Shown here: piece by piece, positions 11,831-21,915 of the stretch
Position numbering within the stretch: the first letter of the stretch is position 1
How the letters are laid out: the number at the start of each line of letters is the position of its first letter
Source: Eutrigla gurnardus
Taxonomy: Eukaryota > Chordata > Actinopteri > Perciformes > Triglidae
Assembly (NCBI GenBank): GCA_963514095.1
Contig: OY741268.1
Location: 4,176,001-4,240,000 of the forward strand
DNA: 64,000 nucleotides
Direction of reading: 5' to 3'
The notes under the pieces: generated by a model
What the model was told of the DNA's origin: nothing
What the model saw: only the letters and a program-made list of their open reading frames with translations
Databases searched by the model: none
Made by a program: the position numbers and the translations under genes

Positions 11831-12239
11831 GAGGGGTATTCCATCAAACTCGCTAAGCGCAAAGCCGGGCTAATTTCGATAAGCCTTGCTACCTTTAGCG
11901 AGAGTTGCGTTCCATCAACGTGACTTGAGGGACTCTCCGCTAAGTAACCATGGGAATTTATCCGACCAAACTAGCCTGCTCCGGGGCAGGCTAAACATCA
12001 GGCTTACTTTAGCGGGGGTTTCAGAGAAGTCCGTCTGTCGGAAACAACTGTACCAGCAGAAGGTTCCGCCAAGTCTAGTCCTCGTGATTTCATCACGTGA
12101 AAGACCAAAAATTACAAAATTACATATATGAAGTACAAACTATATTTGCATCAAGTGTCTAAGAATACATGCTTGCAATTAAAAAAATATGAATAAATCG
12201 TTTATTTCCTGAACACCGACTATCTAAATACATATCTAT

Positions 12240-12330
12240 TTCTTCTGTTGCTAGTCTCCCAGTTGGGTGAGTGGTGATGCACCTGCCCCCAGGTGCAGGC
12301 AGTCCGTGTTCACATCCCGGCCAGGACGTC
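12240..12330 (+). repeat. tRNA-like segment (degenerate) within the Harbinger derivative
   Basis: It contains a D-arm-like GTTGGGTGAGTGGTG and a possible anticodon stem CACCT...AGGTG. A B-box-like stretch, GTGTTCACATCCC, follows. The arms do not close into a cloverleaf, so it is read as tRNA-derived (SINE-like or a captured pseudo-tRNA), not a functional tRNA. Confidence 0.35.
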
Positions 12331-12634
12331 TTACAAATATTTTTTTTTTGATTGCATAATTGTCTTTAGATCAGAGAATTAGACCAACATTTTACTTTAA
12401 CTATGATAAATATGTCATACAATTTCCCCAGAGCCCAAATATAACTTGCAAAAACATGATAGATATAATAGCATGTCATAGATCCCAATGACAAAGGCAT
12501 TGCTGCATGCAATTTTCAGCCACAAATTCCTTTCAGGTGAGTTCATTAATAGGTTCATTGAATGTATTCATTAAATTGTTGCGATAAATGAGTTGGTCAA
12601 TGTAGATGCATTTACTAGGCCTATCTAAAAAAAA

Positions 12635-12681
<47 letters not shown>

Positions 12682-12699
12682 CGGCCAAAGAAAGAAAAA

Positions 12700-12775
12700 G
12701 AAACGACTATAGTCGGGAATTGAACCGTGGGCGGCCGCATGTACAGCCGGCACGTTACCTCTACACTATCCTCAC
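12700..12775 (-). repeat. tRNA-like segment (degenerate), opposite orientation
   Basis: On the minus strand it reads an A-box-like TAGTGTAGAGGTAACGTGCC and, about 40 bases later, a B-box-like GGTTCAATTCCC. The T-stem arms do not pair, so it should not be called a tRNA gene. It lies between the GA run and the Myb/SANT fragment. Confidence 0.4.
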
Positions 12776-12996
12776 ATTTGAGAAAACGTAGTCAGTGTTA
12801 TATTAGAACATGTTACTCTTAACGGTACTTCCGTATTAAATCGCTCGGCAATTCTTGCCCAAGCAGCCTCGCGATTTTTATTTATCACTACAGTATTCCC
12901 TTTATTGGTTATGATGGGTTTGTACTCCTCGTACAGTTCCATCAATAATTTTTGCTCTGGTCTTTTCTGCCATTTTCTCGATGATTCGACATTCAC
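12775..12996 (-). pseudogene. Myb/SANT-like DNA-binding protein, N-terminal fragment
   Basis: The frame starts MNVESSRKWQKRPEQ and continues QKLLMELYEEYKPIITNKGN, then AAWARIAERFN. This spacing of Trp and aromatic residues matches the Myb/SANT-like domain that accompanies Harbinger-type transposases and guides them to element ends. After RFNTE the sequence no longer resembles the family, so either a splice donor is near 12846 or the rest is deleted. No partner transposase remains. Confidence 0.6.
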
Positions 12997-13195
12997 GGTT
13001 CTGGTCTGGCTTCATATCCCGTGAACGTGCGTAACACAAGACAACATTAGCCTGGCTTGAATAAGCCTCAACAAGGCGCGGCTGAAATGCGTTAATGGAA
13101 CGGGTTTAGCCGCAAGTGGAAGTTGGCGTTAGTTCTAACCAGGCTTAACCAGGTAAGCGCCGCTTTAATTAGCGAGTTTGGTGGAATACCCCTCT

Positions 13196-13944
13196 GGTAA
13201 AACATGTCTCAACTCTCGGTTCTACTTGCCGACATCCAACAACACCATGCCATCTTTGTTGCAGTCATAATCATCTCAGTCTGCTATTTCTTTGTATTTT
13301 TCTTTGATTCATCAAAATGCCTTTCTCCAAATAATATTATATACAGCATTTATCTAGCAATCTTGTGCACACAGTGGCAACGAAAACCTTCCCCCAGGGG
13401 TGCAAGCAACCACAAAACTAACATTAACTATAATAATATCTATAGTAATGTGATTATGACTAACACATTATGGCAGATAATATACCAGAGTGATATGATA
13501 GTAGAAACAATGGCAGTTAAGGTGAATATGAACAATAACAATGATGGTTGTGAATATGATCAAAAGATGCAAGTACTACCCATAGCAGCTGCAATAAATA
13601 TGACTGATAGTGTTTTTATGGTTGCGAATGTTATAAAATCCCGTAGCCCTGTATAGCGTATGGGAATGCTGTCATGTTACTCTCACACTTGGCATTTACA
13701 GAGTCGCAACCTAACAACACCTATAGCCCTGCAAAAAAAAGTTATGTTTATGTTGGGTATATTGATGTATTTTTGTTGATTGGACTCTGGTTATTTATTC
13801 TGGTGGTGTTTTTTGGATTATGGTAAAGTTAATGAGTAATTGGGTTTTTGGAACTTTTTACTATATACTAATGGTACGAAATAAACACACCTTTCTCATG
13901 ATGGTCTATTTCTGTGGGTGTTTTGATGTAGAGCCAGGTGCAGT
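13196..13944. other. Spacer between Harbinger derivative and right TIR; no gene seen
   Basis: An open frame of 150 codons runs through 13204-13656, but its product is rich in Asn, Met and Ile and has no family features, as expected of AT-rich non-coding DNA. I see nothing else here. Confidence 0.4.
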
Positions 13945-15207
13945 TTGAAATATTTTCTGTTAATAAAATAGCTTATTAAGCACTGTGCAGCTTCAGCAGT
14001 ATTCACTGTGCTTTCTTGTTATAAAAGGGAAAATGCATGTTCTGTTCCTATGGTCAAAAGAGAAGAAAATATAAAAACAATATAAAATGATGTCAACAGG
14101 GCTTCCCACCCCAAGCATAAAAATAAAACCTGGACATACTTAACCTGTATTTTACCATTTCATCAGGAAGAAGAGTATAGTATGATATGCCCCCTGCTGG
14201 TCATATATTAAATTAAAATGCTCAGAGGAAAGTTCCATATTTTCCAAATTCAGATATTCATTAAAGCATTGAGTGAGTACCATTGCAGTAACGTTTTCCC
14301 GACAAGATTGTTAATGTTTTTAAGGCTATAAAATTAAAGTTTGAAGAATGGTGTTAAAGCTTGAATGCTCACTATAGTGGAGCAAAAGGAGGCAATTTTA
14401 TCCTGATAAAAAACAATCTATAATTTAATAACTAATAATTAGTAATCATTAATAAAGTAATAAAACTGCAATCCAAATGTCTTATTTTTATAAGCTACAC
14501 AATAAAGGAAGAAAATGGCAAAGAAATAAGAGGTTCCTTATCATGTTAAATAGTCGGTGGAAAATGCCCCAGGCTTACAGAAATGGTTTAACCCTACTTC
14601 TCAGTAACCAATGGGAACTTATGACTCTCACCCGTTCAAACTGGACAAGTGGCCAAAGGGCTCAAAGTGCGTGTCCACAGGCAGCGGTGTTTCCCCGCGT
14701 CCCATTCATTGTCTATGTGAAAAGCTGTGCAATGCATTCTGGTAGCGTCGCGGCGAATGTCGAGAGACGGCGCGCGAGTTGGCCGCTCCTCATTTGCCTA
14801 AAGTTGAAGTCGGATCTACTTTATGCTCGCGAACGCTCGCAAAAATGTGTTGTTTAAAGGAGAGCGCCTGTCAATCATCCTCTCGTGGCAGCCTGCCAAG
14901 CGTGCAATACCGGGAAGCGGCGCGTCCACTCGCGTTTAAAATCGCCCCTGTGGACACGCACCTTCACAATCACATGAAATGAACGCATCGTTGACGCGTC
15001 GTTAACACGTCGTTAACACGTTAACAACACGTAGACAACACGTAGACAACACGTAAACAACACGTTAATGACACGTTAACGACGCGTGAAAAAATTGACG
15101 CGTTGACAACGTGTTGTCTACGTGTTGTTAACGTGTTGTCTACGTGCAGTCTACGTGTTGTCTACGTGTTAGAATTCACGTATATTTGAACTGGATGGCC
15201 TTCCATA
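13945..15207. repeat. Right terminal inverted repeat of the 14.35-kb transposon
   Basis: It is the reverse complement of 855-1794, interrupted once by the MITE at 14665-14963. It ends CTGGATGGCCTTCCATA, immediately followed by the target duplication GGAGGG (15208-15213). The hairpin-forming ACGTGTTGTCT array is at about 14975-15170. Confidence 0.9.
14665..14963. mobile_element. MITE family M1, copy 2, inside the right TIR
   Basis: Its ends are AAGTGCGTGTCC and, on the other strand, AGGTGCGTGTCC. It is flanked by TCA on both sides (14662-14664 and 14964-14966). The left TIR preserves the empty site (GGGCTCACAATC near 1076-1091), so length (299 bp) and 3-bp duplication are fixed by direct comparison. 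It has lost about 30 bp present in copies 1 and 3. A 3-bp duplication fits a PIF/Harbinger-type mover. Confidence 0.85.
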
Positions 15208-15265
15208 GGAGGGCCGCGCGTATTCGCGGCGCTCCGCGTCCAGAGTGAACGACACCATAGCTTGA

Positions 15266-15595
15266 AGGTGCGTGTCCACAGGCAGCGGTGTTTCCCCGCG
15301 TCCCATTCATTGTCTATGTGAAAAGCTGTGCAATGCATTCTGGTAGCGTCGCGGCGAATGTCGAGAGACGGCGCGCGGGTTGGCCGCTCCTCATTTGCCT
15401 AAAGTTGAAGTCGAATCTACTTTATGCTAATCAGAGGCGCCGGGCTCGACTCGCCGCCTCGGGAACGCTCCCAAAAATGTGTTGTTTAAAGGAGAGCGCC
15501 TGTCAATCATCCTCTAGTGGCAGCCCACCAAGCGTGCAATACTGGGAAGCGGCGCGTCCACTCGCGTTTAAAATCGCCCCTGTGGACACGTACCT
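15266..15595. mobile_element. MITE family M1, copy 3
   Basis: It starts AGGTGCGTGTCC and ends GGACACGTACCT, 330 bp, the most complete copy in the window. The flanking triplets are TGA (left) and TAA (right), an imperfect duplication. The next MITE (15599) has used the TAA directly at its right edge. Confidence 0.8.
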
Positions 15596-15598
15596 TAA

Positions 15599-16163
15599 AG
15601 GGCTGATTATGCTTCCGCGGAGTGATAACGCAACGGCAACGCAACGGCCACGCAGTTGCTTGGAGACCGTGATGGTTCTGCGTTGGGTTTACGTGTCGAA
15701 ATGCAATTCAATGCCACACCGGGAAAGGGCGCTATGTTTTTTGTAAAGACTGACCGACCGACCGAGACTCTTGACGTATATCGTCGTAGCCTCGTTATAG
15801 CGTATTTGTTTACTTTCCGGCTTTAAACGTCCACATTTTTTCAGAACTTGGTGTTTTATTTCTTTGTGCAAAAGCGAGAAGGTGCAAACAATAAAACGAG
15901 GTGAAAACAATAAAAGTAGCCTTTTAAAAGTTTAAATGGCGGTGTTTATGAGTGGAAACCGGATAGCGGTCTCCAGCGGATGTAGTTAGCGGACCAATCA
16001 CAGCCAAAGCCGCTGCGTTGGTGTTGCGTCGCCTCGACGCGCGTCTAGGATTTTTGGGAGGTACGCGTCAGGCCCTTGCATTGGACGTAAGGGGGGTCCG
16101 CAAGGACGTAAGGGGTCCGCAAGCCCCCTTGCGTTGTGTCGACGCGGAAGCATAACTCAGCCT
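15599..16163. mobile_element. PIF/Harbinger-type MITE with TAA duplication
   Basis: Its left end AGGGCTGATTATGCTTCCGCG pairs with the inverted right end AGGCTGAGTTATGCTTCCGCG. TAA flanks both sides (15596-15598 and 16164-16166), the TWA duplication expected of PIF/Harbinger. No coding region. Near the right end, two GTAAGG..TCCGCAAG blocks form a short internal duplication (about 16086-16125). Confidence 0.85.
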
Positions 16164-16166
16164 TAA

Positions 16167-16770
16167 CAGGGGCGCCGAATGGAAGCGGGCTCCGCTACGC
16201 GTCTATTCGCGGCGCTTCCGCGTCCAGTGTGAACCAGGCATTACGCCGAAACAATCCGGTCAATTTTCAAAATAAAAGCAATTTTCAAAATAAAATACCG
16301 CGATTGACAAACGCGATCATATTTGTGTATCTCAACTCGCACTGGGAAACAGGAAGAGAGAATACATTTAATAAATGTGAAGAGTAGAGTAAAAATGTGT
16401 ATTTCAACGGTATATCTGCAATACTACTGTCTACTACCATACACACTCTCTGTCTGTGTGTGTGTGTCCCTCTCTCTCTCTCTCGCTCTCTTTCTCTCTC
16501 TCTCAAGAAGTGAGAGAGAGAGAACGGATAAACACAAGAACGGATAAATACAAGAAGTGTACAAACTTCTTGGTTACAGAAACATGGCGTATTAATTGTA
16601 CAGGGTTTAATGGAAAAAAATAGCTCTGAATGAACAACAGCTGAGCAGAAGCGCTTGTCGACCGCCGCGGAGAAATACGCCTCTGGTCTGAACGGGGGGT
16701 GCACGGATCGCTCGCGATTTTCGGTGGCGCGCCGCGGCGCTTCCGCGTCCAGTGTGAACCAGGCGTTAGA
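16167..16770 (-). repeat. Repeat R2, copy B
   Basis: Positions 16245-16735 are the inverted counterpart of 290-745, with the same GA/GT simple-repeat core (about 16455-16525) and attttgaaaattg-type doublets. At both ends sits the block GGCGCTTCCGCGTCCAGTGT followed by GAACCAGGC (about 16209 and 16736). These are direct copies, which makes a simple MITE reading uncertain. The 200 bases after it, up to 16974, are unassigned. Confidence 0.6.
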
Positions 16771-16974
16771 GGAGCACTTGTGTTCACATGCTTTGATGGG
16801 AAAATGCCTCCCTGTAGAGTAAATATCCAATCTTTCGTTAATGTCTCCAACAAGCCGATTCTACCGGTGCAGAAAAACACAAGAACAGAACAAGTGCAGT
16901 GCGGACGTTTGTTGCTAAAGATTTATAGCCCTTTACCGTAGATCCATCACCATCTCCATCAAAACGCACGATAC

Positions 16975-18549
16975 TGGCTAAGCTACAGATGTCTGTGGAG
17001 AAAAGTGGCTTGGCCGTCCCTAATGTTAGACTTTATCAGCTCGCTGCACAGCTTCACTATATAGCTGATTGGATTAATGGTGATTCGGAATCAGTTTGGT
17101 TAGATCTAGAAACACTTAACGCAGGTAGCCCTCTGCCAAGTTTGTTATTCGCCCTAGAGTTAAAAAAAATCAAGAGTGTCTCAGTTAATAATATTATAGT
17201 TAAAACAACTCTACAAGCCTGGCAAGCAATAAGGAAGCTGGAGGGCCGTGCAAATACAGTGTCTTCTCTAGCTCCTTTATACTGTAACATTGATTTTGCC
17301 CCAGCCAGCACAGATGGTGGTTTTAACATTTGGAGAGATAGAGGGGTCTTAACCCTAGGGCATTTATTTCATAAAGGAGTGATGCTCCCATTTACAGAAA
17401 TTGAAAAGAAATATAATCTACCTCCACATAATTGCTTCAGATTTTTCCAAGTCCGCAGCTTCATTAAGGATCAAAAAGGTCATGTATTTGACCATCAGAC
17501 TTCAAAGATGGAGCGCCTGCTTCTCAACAGAGGCAAAAAATCAGTCCTTGGCCGGGGTTATGTTGAGCTTAATCTTGCCAGTAATATTGATACAGACTAT
17601 CTGCGGCAGGTGTGGAATAATGATCTCAATCTCAGGATGGATGAAACAACATGGGCAGAAATTTGGCAACGGGCGAAAGAGATTTCTATTTGTAATAGAA
17701 CTAGAGAGACCCAGTTTAGGATACTGCATCGCTTACAGATTACCCCCCAGCTCAGACATAGGATGAATCCAAGTTTGACAGAAATGTGCTCAAAGTGTCA
17801 CGTAGAGGTGGGGAGTTACAGGCATTGTGTCTGGTCATGTGTTCTTATTGAGGAGTACTGGCGTAAAATTATTGATAAACTCAATTAGATTTTTGATGTC
17901 CATCTTGACCCTGACCCTCAGGCTCTGCTCTTTGGCTTACCCAGCCCTCATATCAAAGGATATGATCAAAGAAGGCTGTTTAATATTCTTACATTTGCTG
18001 CCCGAAAAAATATACTCCTTAAATGGATTGATAATGCACCTCCTACAATAATAGGATGGCATAAACTGATATTTGAGTTAATACCAATGGAATATCTGAC
18101 ATACAGATTCAAATGTAAAACGCCAGTCTTCTTTAAGACCTGGACACCCTTCTTTAAATATGCTGGTAAAAGACTTACAAATATTGTTTTAAAGGGAATG
18201 GTCGACCGCAGCACTGACAATTGGCAAGATGACATCTTTGGGCTGTGAGGCTAGATTTCAACTTGCTTGGTGATTAATTGTCATTTATTGATTGCTCATA
18301 TTTTGTGTTGGTAAATTTTGTGAAAGATTTCAAATCTTTTGATTTTGGAAAATTTGTATCCTTTTTCCACTTATTTTTCTAAGAATGATTAGCTGGTGCA
18401 TCACTGTCAATTGTAATGGACTGAGTGCTAATATGCTTGACTTCTGTGGCCACTGTTTGTTTGTTTTTGTTTGTTTGTAATGTGTTCAGTTTGTGTGTTT
18501 ATGGAAAAACCATAATAAAAATATTATTAAAAAAAAAAAAAAAAAAAAA
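16975..18549 (+). mobile_element. 5'-truncated L1-type LINE with target duplications and poly(A)
   Basis: The insertion is bracketed by AAAACGCACGATAC (16961-16974) and the same sequence after the poly(A) run (18546-18559). That is a 14-bp target duplication, with its A-rich start merging into the tail. The body holds the C-terminal part of an L1-like ORF2 and a 3' region ending in about 20 A residues. 5' truncation, poly(A) and a 10-20 bp duplication are the hallmarks of L1 insertion by target-primed reverse transcription. Confidence 0.85.
16989..18248 (+). pseudogene. L1-like ORF2 C-terminal part, one in-frame stop
   Basis: Only the part after the reverse transcriptase is present. It opens with GLAVPNVRLYQLAAQLHYI, a typical post-RT L1 motif. 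Near the end of the first open stretch is a Cys/His cluster, CSKCHVEVGSYRHCVWSC, characteristic of L1 C-termini. An in-frame TAG at 17886-17888 stops the frame, but the same frame continues with normal L1-like content (IFDVHLDPDPQALLFGLP) to a natural stop at about 18248. It encodes no RT or endonuclease and cannot be autonomous. Confidence 0.85.
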
Positions 18550-18582
18550 CGCACGATACGCACTACACTTTTCAGCACTCAC

Positions 18583-19012
18583 TGTTATGGCCCAATGCTG
18601 GGGGACCCAAACGCACGACAACAGACGAGGGTAGTGAAATGCAAGTTTATTCTCTGCAGCAAGCAGGGACTGGTTGCTGTGGGAATGCCACCCGTGGAGG
18701 TCGCCGGATCCGGTGGCGGAGTAGCCCGTGGGGGAGCAGGAGCGGTGGCTACGCCGGGCGCTACTAACGTGGTTAGATGAGTTGACGATCTGGCGATGAG
18801 TGGTTGGGAAGCTGGGGTAGATGAACTGGAGGAGTTGATTGCGATGAGCCTCAGGTGTGGATGAATGAGTCAGACTGGGAGGACTCAGGAGGAGCTGGAG
18901 TCCGCCAGCCACATCCACAACATGAAACACCCAGACAGACACAGAAAGGGACAGACAAGACCACACAGAGTGATCCGAGCTTCCGCTGGGATCTACGCCA
19001 GATGCCGTAACA
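18583..19012. mobile_element. Solo-LTR-like repeat
   Basis: It starts TGTTATGG and ends CCGTAACA, so the ends are TG...CA. Flanking pentamers are CTCAC and CTAAC, one mismatch from a 5-bp duplication. Its start shares the GGGACCCAA..GCA motif with 3171-3615. No protein-coding content. Confidence 0.55.
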
Positions 19013-20181
19013 CTAACATAATTCCAGACTTAAAATAGATAAAATAACAGAAAGGCATGGAACTGGCTAAAGCACAGTCTAGTACTGACTATGGATAGTT
19101 GGAGCTCCAACAGAGTTATCTCACTGTGACGATACGCTTTATGTCGGAGTGGAGATGAAGAGCAGTACTCCAAACCCATCCCCTGTATGAATTATGTCAT
19201 ATATAGGCTACTGAAGTACAGATATTTTTATTTAAAACGGTGACTTTATGTTTACAGGTATATTTATTTTTAAAAGTGACATTATGATTTAAATATGTAC
19301 ATATTTCAAATATCTACATTTACTTTTGAAATTGTTTACCCCCTTTTATCCCATACCAGTCGTCAAGGCTAAGAAGCACTTTTGTATTTGAAAGTGTATT
19401 AAATAATTATTTATTTTATTAGACAATACACTTGAATGTGTCTGCATGTAAAAAAAAAAGTTAGCTCATAAGCAAAATAAAGAAATCATTTTTGACTATA
19501 TAAATACCTATTTTTTTCTCCTTGGCACACAATGTGTACCGAAACAGAACTGAAACCGTGACCCGAGAACCGAGGTACATATTAATGCATCCCTCATATA
19601 TGACTTTGATGCACAATACTTACTTGTAGGCTTGAGTCTATACGTGTGATGTGTTTTGTTCAGGTTGAAACATGGTGAGAAGCAGGGGCACTAATACATT
19701 TTCAGTAGCTCAATTGAAAATATTGCTATCATCTGCCACCAACTCTGTACATTGTAATTGAGAATAACAACATGTGTCTGTAAAGGTGGCATATACCATA
19801 TAATTCTATACATTCCAGAGTTTCCCATCATCCTCGTCGTCATACAACTTAAGGAGAAGACCTGACCTCTCAGCATGGTGTAGGGACACCTCAGCCACTC
19901 TAAAGCTGCTGCTAATGTTAGCCTTCCGCATGGACAAATGAAAGGAGAACTGAAGAAGTGGGAGGGTCAAAGGGTGAAGAGGGGAAAAGCAGTGAGCAGG
20001 ATTTTTGTATGTGGATGTGAAAAAGAAAACTGCCTTCCAGGCCATTCCATTGCATAACGTGGCAAACAGTCCAGAACTCCTCTGTGTGCTTCCTTTATCT
20101 CCCACAGCATAATGCAAACTCTTTCATACAGCACCACATCCCCTGCAGTAACAATGACATGCGTGTGCTTTTCACCATTTT

Positions 20182-20183
<2 letters not shown>
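19013..20183. other. Unassigned region; no gene seen
   Basis: Frames are short and without family character. A stretch near 19530-19600 (gaaccgtgacccgagaaccgaggt on one strand) looks like the end of some interspersed repeat, but I cannot pair it with another end here. Confidence 0.4.

Positions 20184-20241
<58 letters not shown>
20184..20241. repeat. (AC)n microsatellite
   Basis: About 29 uninterrupted AC units. The following 400 bases up to 20660 hold a further TA/GTAC-type simple repeat at about 20446-20490 and nothing else recognisable. Confidence 0.95.
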
Positions 20242-20243
<2 letters not shown>

Positions 20244-20455
20244 GGCTTGTGCATTTATTTTACGTCCAATTCAAACCATTTACCCTGAGTATCAGTCCTG
20301 CAGAGTAGATCCGTGTTGCCATGGAAACCACATCCCAGCAGGAGGGTAGATGAAGGGATGAGAGGGAGAGACAAGGCTCAGATTGAGGTGAAGTTAAACT
20401 TTGCTGACATCAGATAACTAAAGCTTTTGGGTAGGTGAAATATATGTACATATAT

Positions 20456-20487
<32 letters not shown>

Positions 20488-20664
20488 TTTCTCTGCCTAT
20501 TTCACGCCCCTACCGGCAAAGAAGAATGAAATCCTTGAATTTCACAGTGTCATTCATTTATTCAACAAACAAAAGATGTCCACAGTACTCAAAAGAGATG
20601 TCTAAATGGTTAAATAAAATAAATAAATAAATATAGAAATCTGTGGGTATAAATGTATGTATAT

Positions 20665-20790
20665 GATGAGGCGGTGTCACCTTGGATCCATCTTGTTTAG
20701 ACCCCAGGAAGAATAGCTGCTGTCTTGTACAGCAGCTAATGGGGATCTAATAAACAAACAATAAACAATAAACCTAATTGCAGCATCATA
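20665..20790 (+). repeat. LINE 3' tail fragment
   Basis: It contains the hairpin-like GAATAGCTGCTG..CAGCAGCTAATGGGG block and ends in tandem AATAAACAATAAAC units. This is the usual form of a fish CR1/L2-type LINE 3' end, which terminates in short tandem repeats rather than poly(A). No coding part is left. Confidence 0.5.
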
Positions 20791-20899
20791 AACCTGGGGA
20801 GACTCTCCCCTAACCAGCTATTAACAAAATAAACAATGAACACAAAATAAACAATGAACATCAGAAACATCAGAAACATCAGAACAAACGGCGATTTGT

Positions 20900-21776
20900 T
20901 TACTTTGGACACCAGTTCGTTTTTGAGTCGGGGAACATGCACCTGAAAAGCTCTGAAATACCCTTGTTTCCATTGTAGGACTGGTGTTTGGCGATGGTGT
21001 GAAGAGTCCACAACACCTCTGCTTTCAGCGTTGGCGTGGACCCGAAAGACGTGCGGAGATCGACTCTAGCGTTAGCACCAATCGTAGGAGGGGGGGCTGA
21101 AGAAGCGGCAGCAGGAGCGGCAGCAGGAGCGGTAGCAGGAGCGAAAACTGGCGGCAATGGAAGGAGTTTGTTCCTTTCCTCGAACATACTTTATGTGCTT
21201 GGTCGATTTGGCATGAGAGTCTAAGGCCTTTACTCCCATTGTTCCGAGTTGAATCCTCTTTTTGCACACGGTGCAGTAGGCCTCAAGAAAACGTTGTCTA
21301 CCACAGGTTTTAACCAATGACGGAAAGAAATTTTATCCATCCACGCTTCATTAAATTTACATTTCCCCATATTTCCAGCACGAATCGAGTAGCCAGCTAA
21401 TGTTAAAACAGCTGCTTTCCTTGTTGTTTGTGGTCTCTGTCAGTGTTGTGGTGCTGTAGCCAAAGACGGTTTAAATCTTTGCGGTAGCCGTTGGTCTTCA
21501 GTGACGTGTTCTGAGCAATTTCTCCGGGGCTGCGTTGCATTTCAATTATTGGTTCCTTCATTACAGCCGATGGTTCCGCCACTCTTTATTTACGTTATTT
21601 GATCAAAATAAGTGGTTGACAAATGAAACTTTTGACGGATACGGAGAAGTACATAGAGTACAAAATTTAAGACCTAGTTATTAAAATTCAAGACTTTTTC
21701 AAGTCTTTTTAAGGTATTATTTCCAAATTCATAAATTCAATGCTTTTAAGACTTTTTAAGACCCCGCGGGAACCCT
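20900..21776 (-). pseudogene. hAT transposase N-terminal remnant with element terminus
   Basis: The right end, CGCGGGAACCCTG at 21776, is an inverted CAGGGTTCCCGCG terminus. Reading leftward, an ATG near 21371 opens MGKCKFNEAWMDK. After a one-base frame change near 21285-21300 it continues EAYCTVCKKRIQLGTMGVKA with a C..C..H..H finger. Then comes an Ala/Pro-rich linker and AEVLWTLHTIAKHQSYNGNK (about 21020-20950). This is the zinc-finger N-terminus of a fish hAT transposase; the catalytic body is missing, replaced by simple-repeat sequence and the LINE tail. Internal GCAGCAGGAGCG-type repeats (about 21100-21145) encode the Ala-rich linker. Confidence 0.7.
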
Positions 21777-21782
21777 GATATA

Positions 21783-21915
21783 TATCCATCCATCCATTTT
21801 CTACCGCTTATCCTGTATTTAGGGTCACGGGGGGGCTGGAGCCAAGCTGTCATTGGGCGAAGGCAGGGTACACCCTGGACAGGACGCCAGTCTATCGCAG
21901 GGCCGACAATACACA
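21783..21915 (-). mobile_element. SINE 3' fragment
   Basis: On the minus strand this matches the 3' half of the full-length SINE at 55683-56059: the GGCGTCCTGTCCAGGGTGTA block, CCTTCGCCCAATGACAGCT, and the terminal AGGATAAG(T/C)GGTAGA..ATGGATG. Another piece is at 39135-39215. Confidence 0.75.

Larger units (their letters stand above)
11831..13195. mobile_element. Non-autonomous Harbinger-type element with Myb/SANT fragment
   Basis: The ends are near-perfect inverted repeats: GAGGGGTATTCCATCAAAC at the left, and the right end reads GAGGGGTATTCCACCAAAC on the other strand. It contains a minus-strand Myb/SANT-like fragment (12996-12846), the kind of accessory DNA-binding protein encoded by PIF/Harbinger and ISL2EU elements, but no transposase. 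It also holds two tRNA-like stretches in opposite orientations and a GA run (about 12641-12678). The target duplication is unclear. Confidence 0.75.
855..15207 (-). mobile_element. 14.35-kb DNA transposon with integrase-type transposase and UBX-HECT cargo gene
   Basis: Both ends carry the same sequence in opposite orientation for about 940 bp, starting TATGGAAGGCCATCC. The element is bracketed by a perfect 6-bp direct repeat GGAGGG (849-854 and 15208-15213). Inside are two minus-strand genes: a HECT ubiquitin-ligase-like gene (10221-4727), then an integrase-core transposase (4116-1911). From memory, 6-bp duplications, TAY...RTA ends and an integrase-like transposase fit the eukaryotic IS3EU group; that assignment is inference. 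The inverted repeats differ at only a few per cent of sites by eye, so the insertion is not very old. At least four smaller elements have inserted inside it (3171-3615, 9558-9791, 11831-13195, 14665-14963). Confidence 0.85.

Noticed and set aside
12700..12775. A real tRNA gene
   Set aside because: A- and B-box-like sequences are present, but the T-arm and acceptor stems do not pair.
13204..13656. 150-codon frame as a gene
   Set aside because: AT-rich composition gives a long low-complexity frame; there is no start context, domain or splice pattern to support it.
16285..16830. 181-codon minus frame
   Set aside because: It spans the GA/GT microsatellite of repeat R2 and translates it into Arg-Glu runs; the same text in copy A does not keep the frame.
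18499..18966. 155-codon minus frame near the L1 tail
   Set aside because: It begins inside a solo-LTR-like repeat and ends in translated poly(A), so it crosses two unrelated elements.
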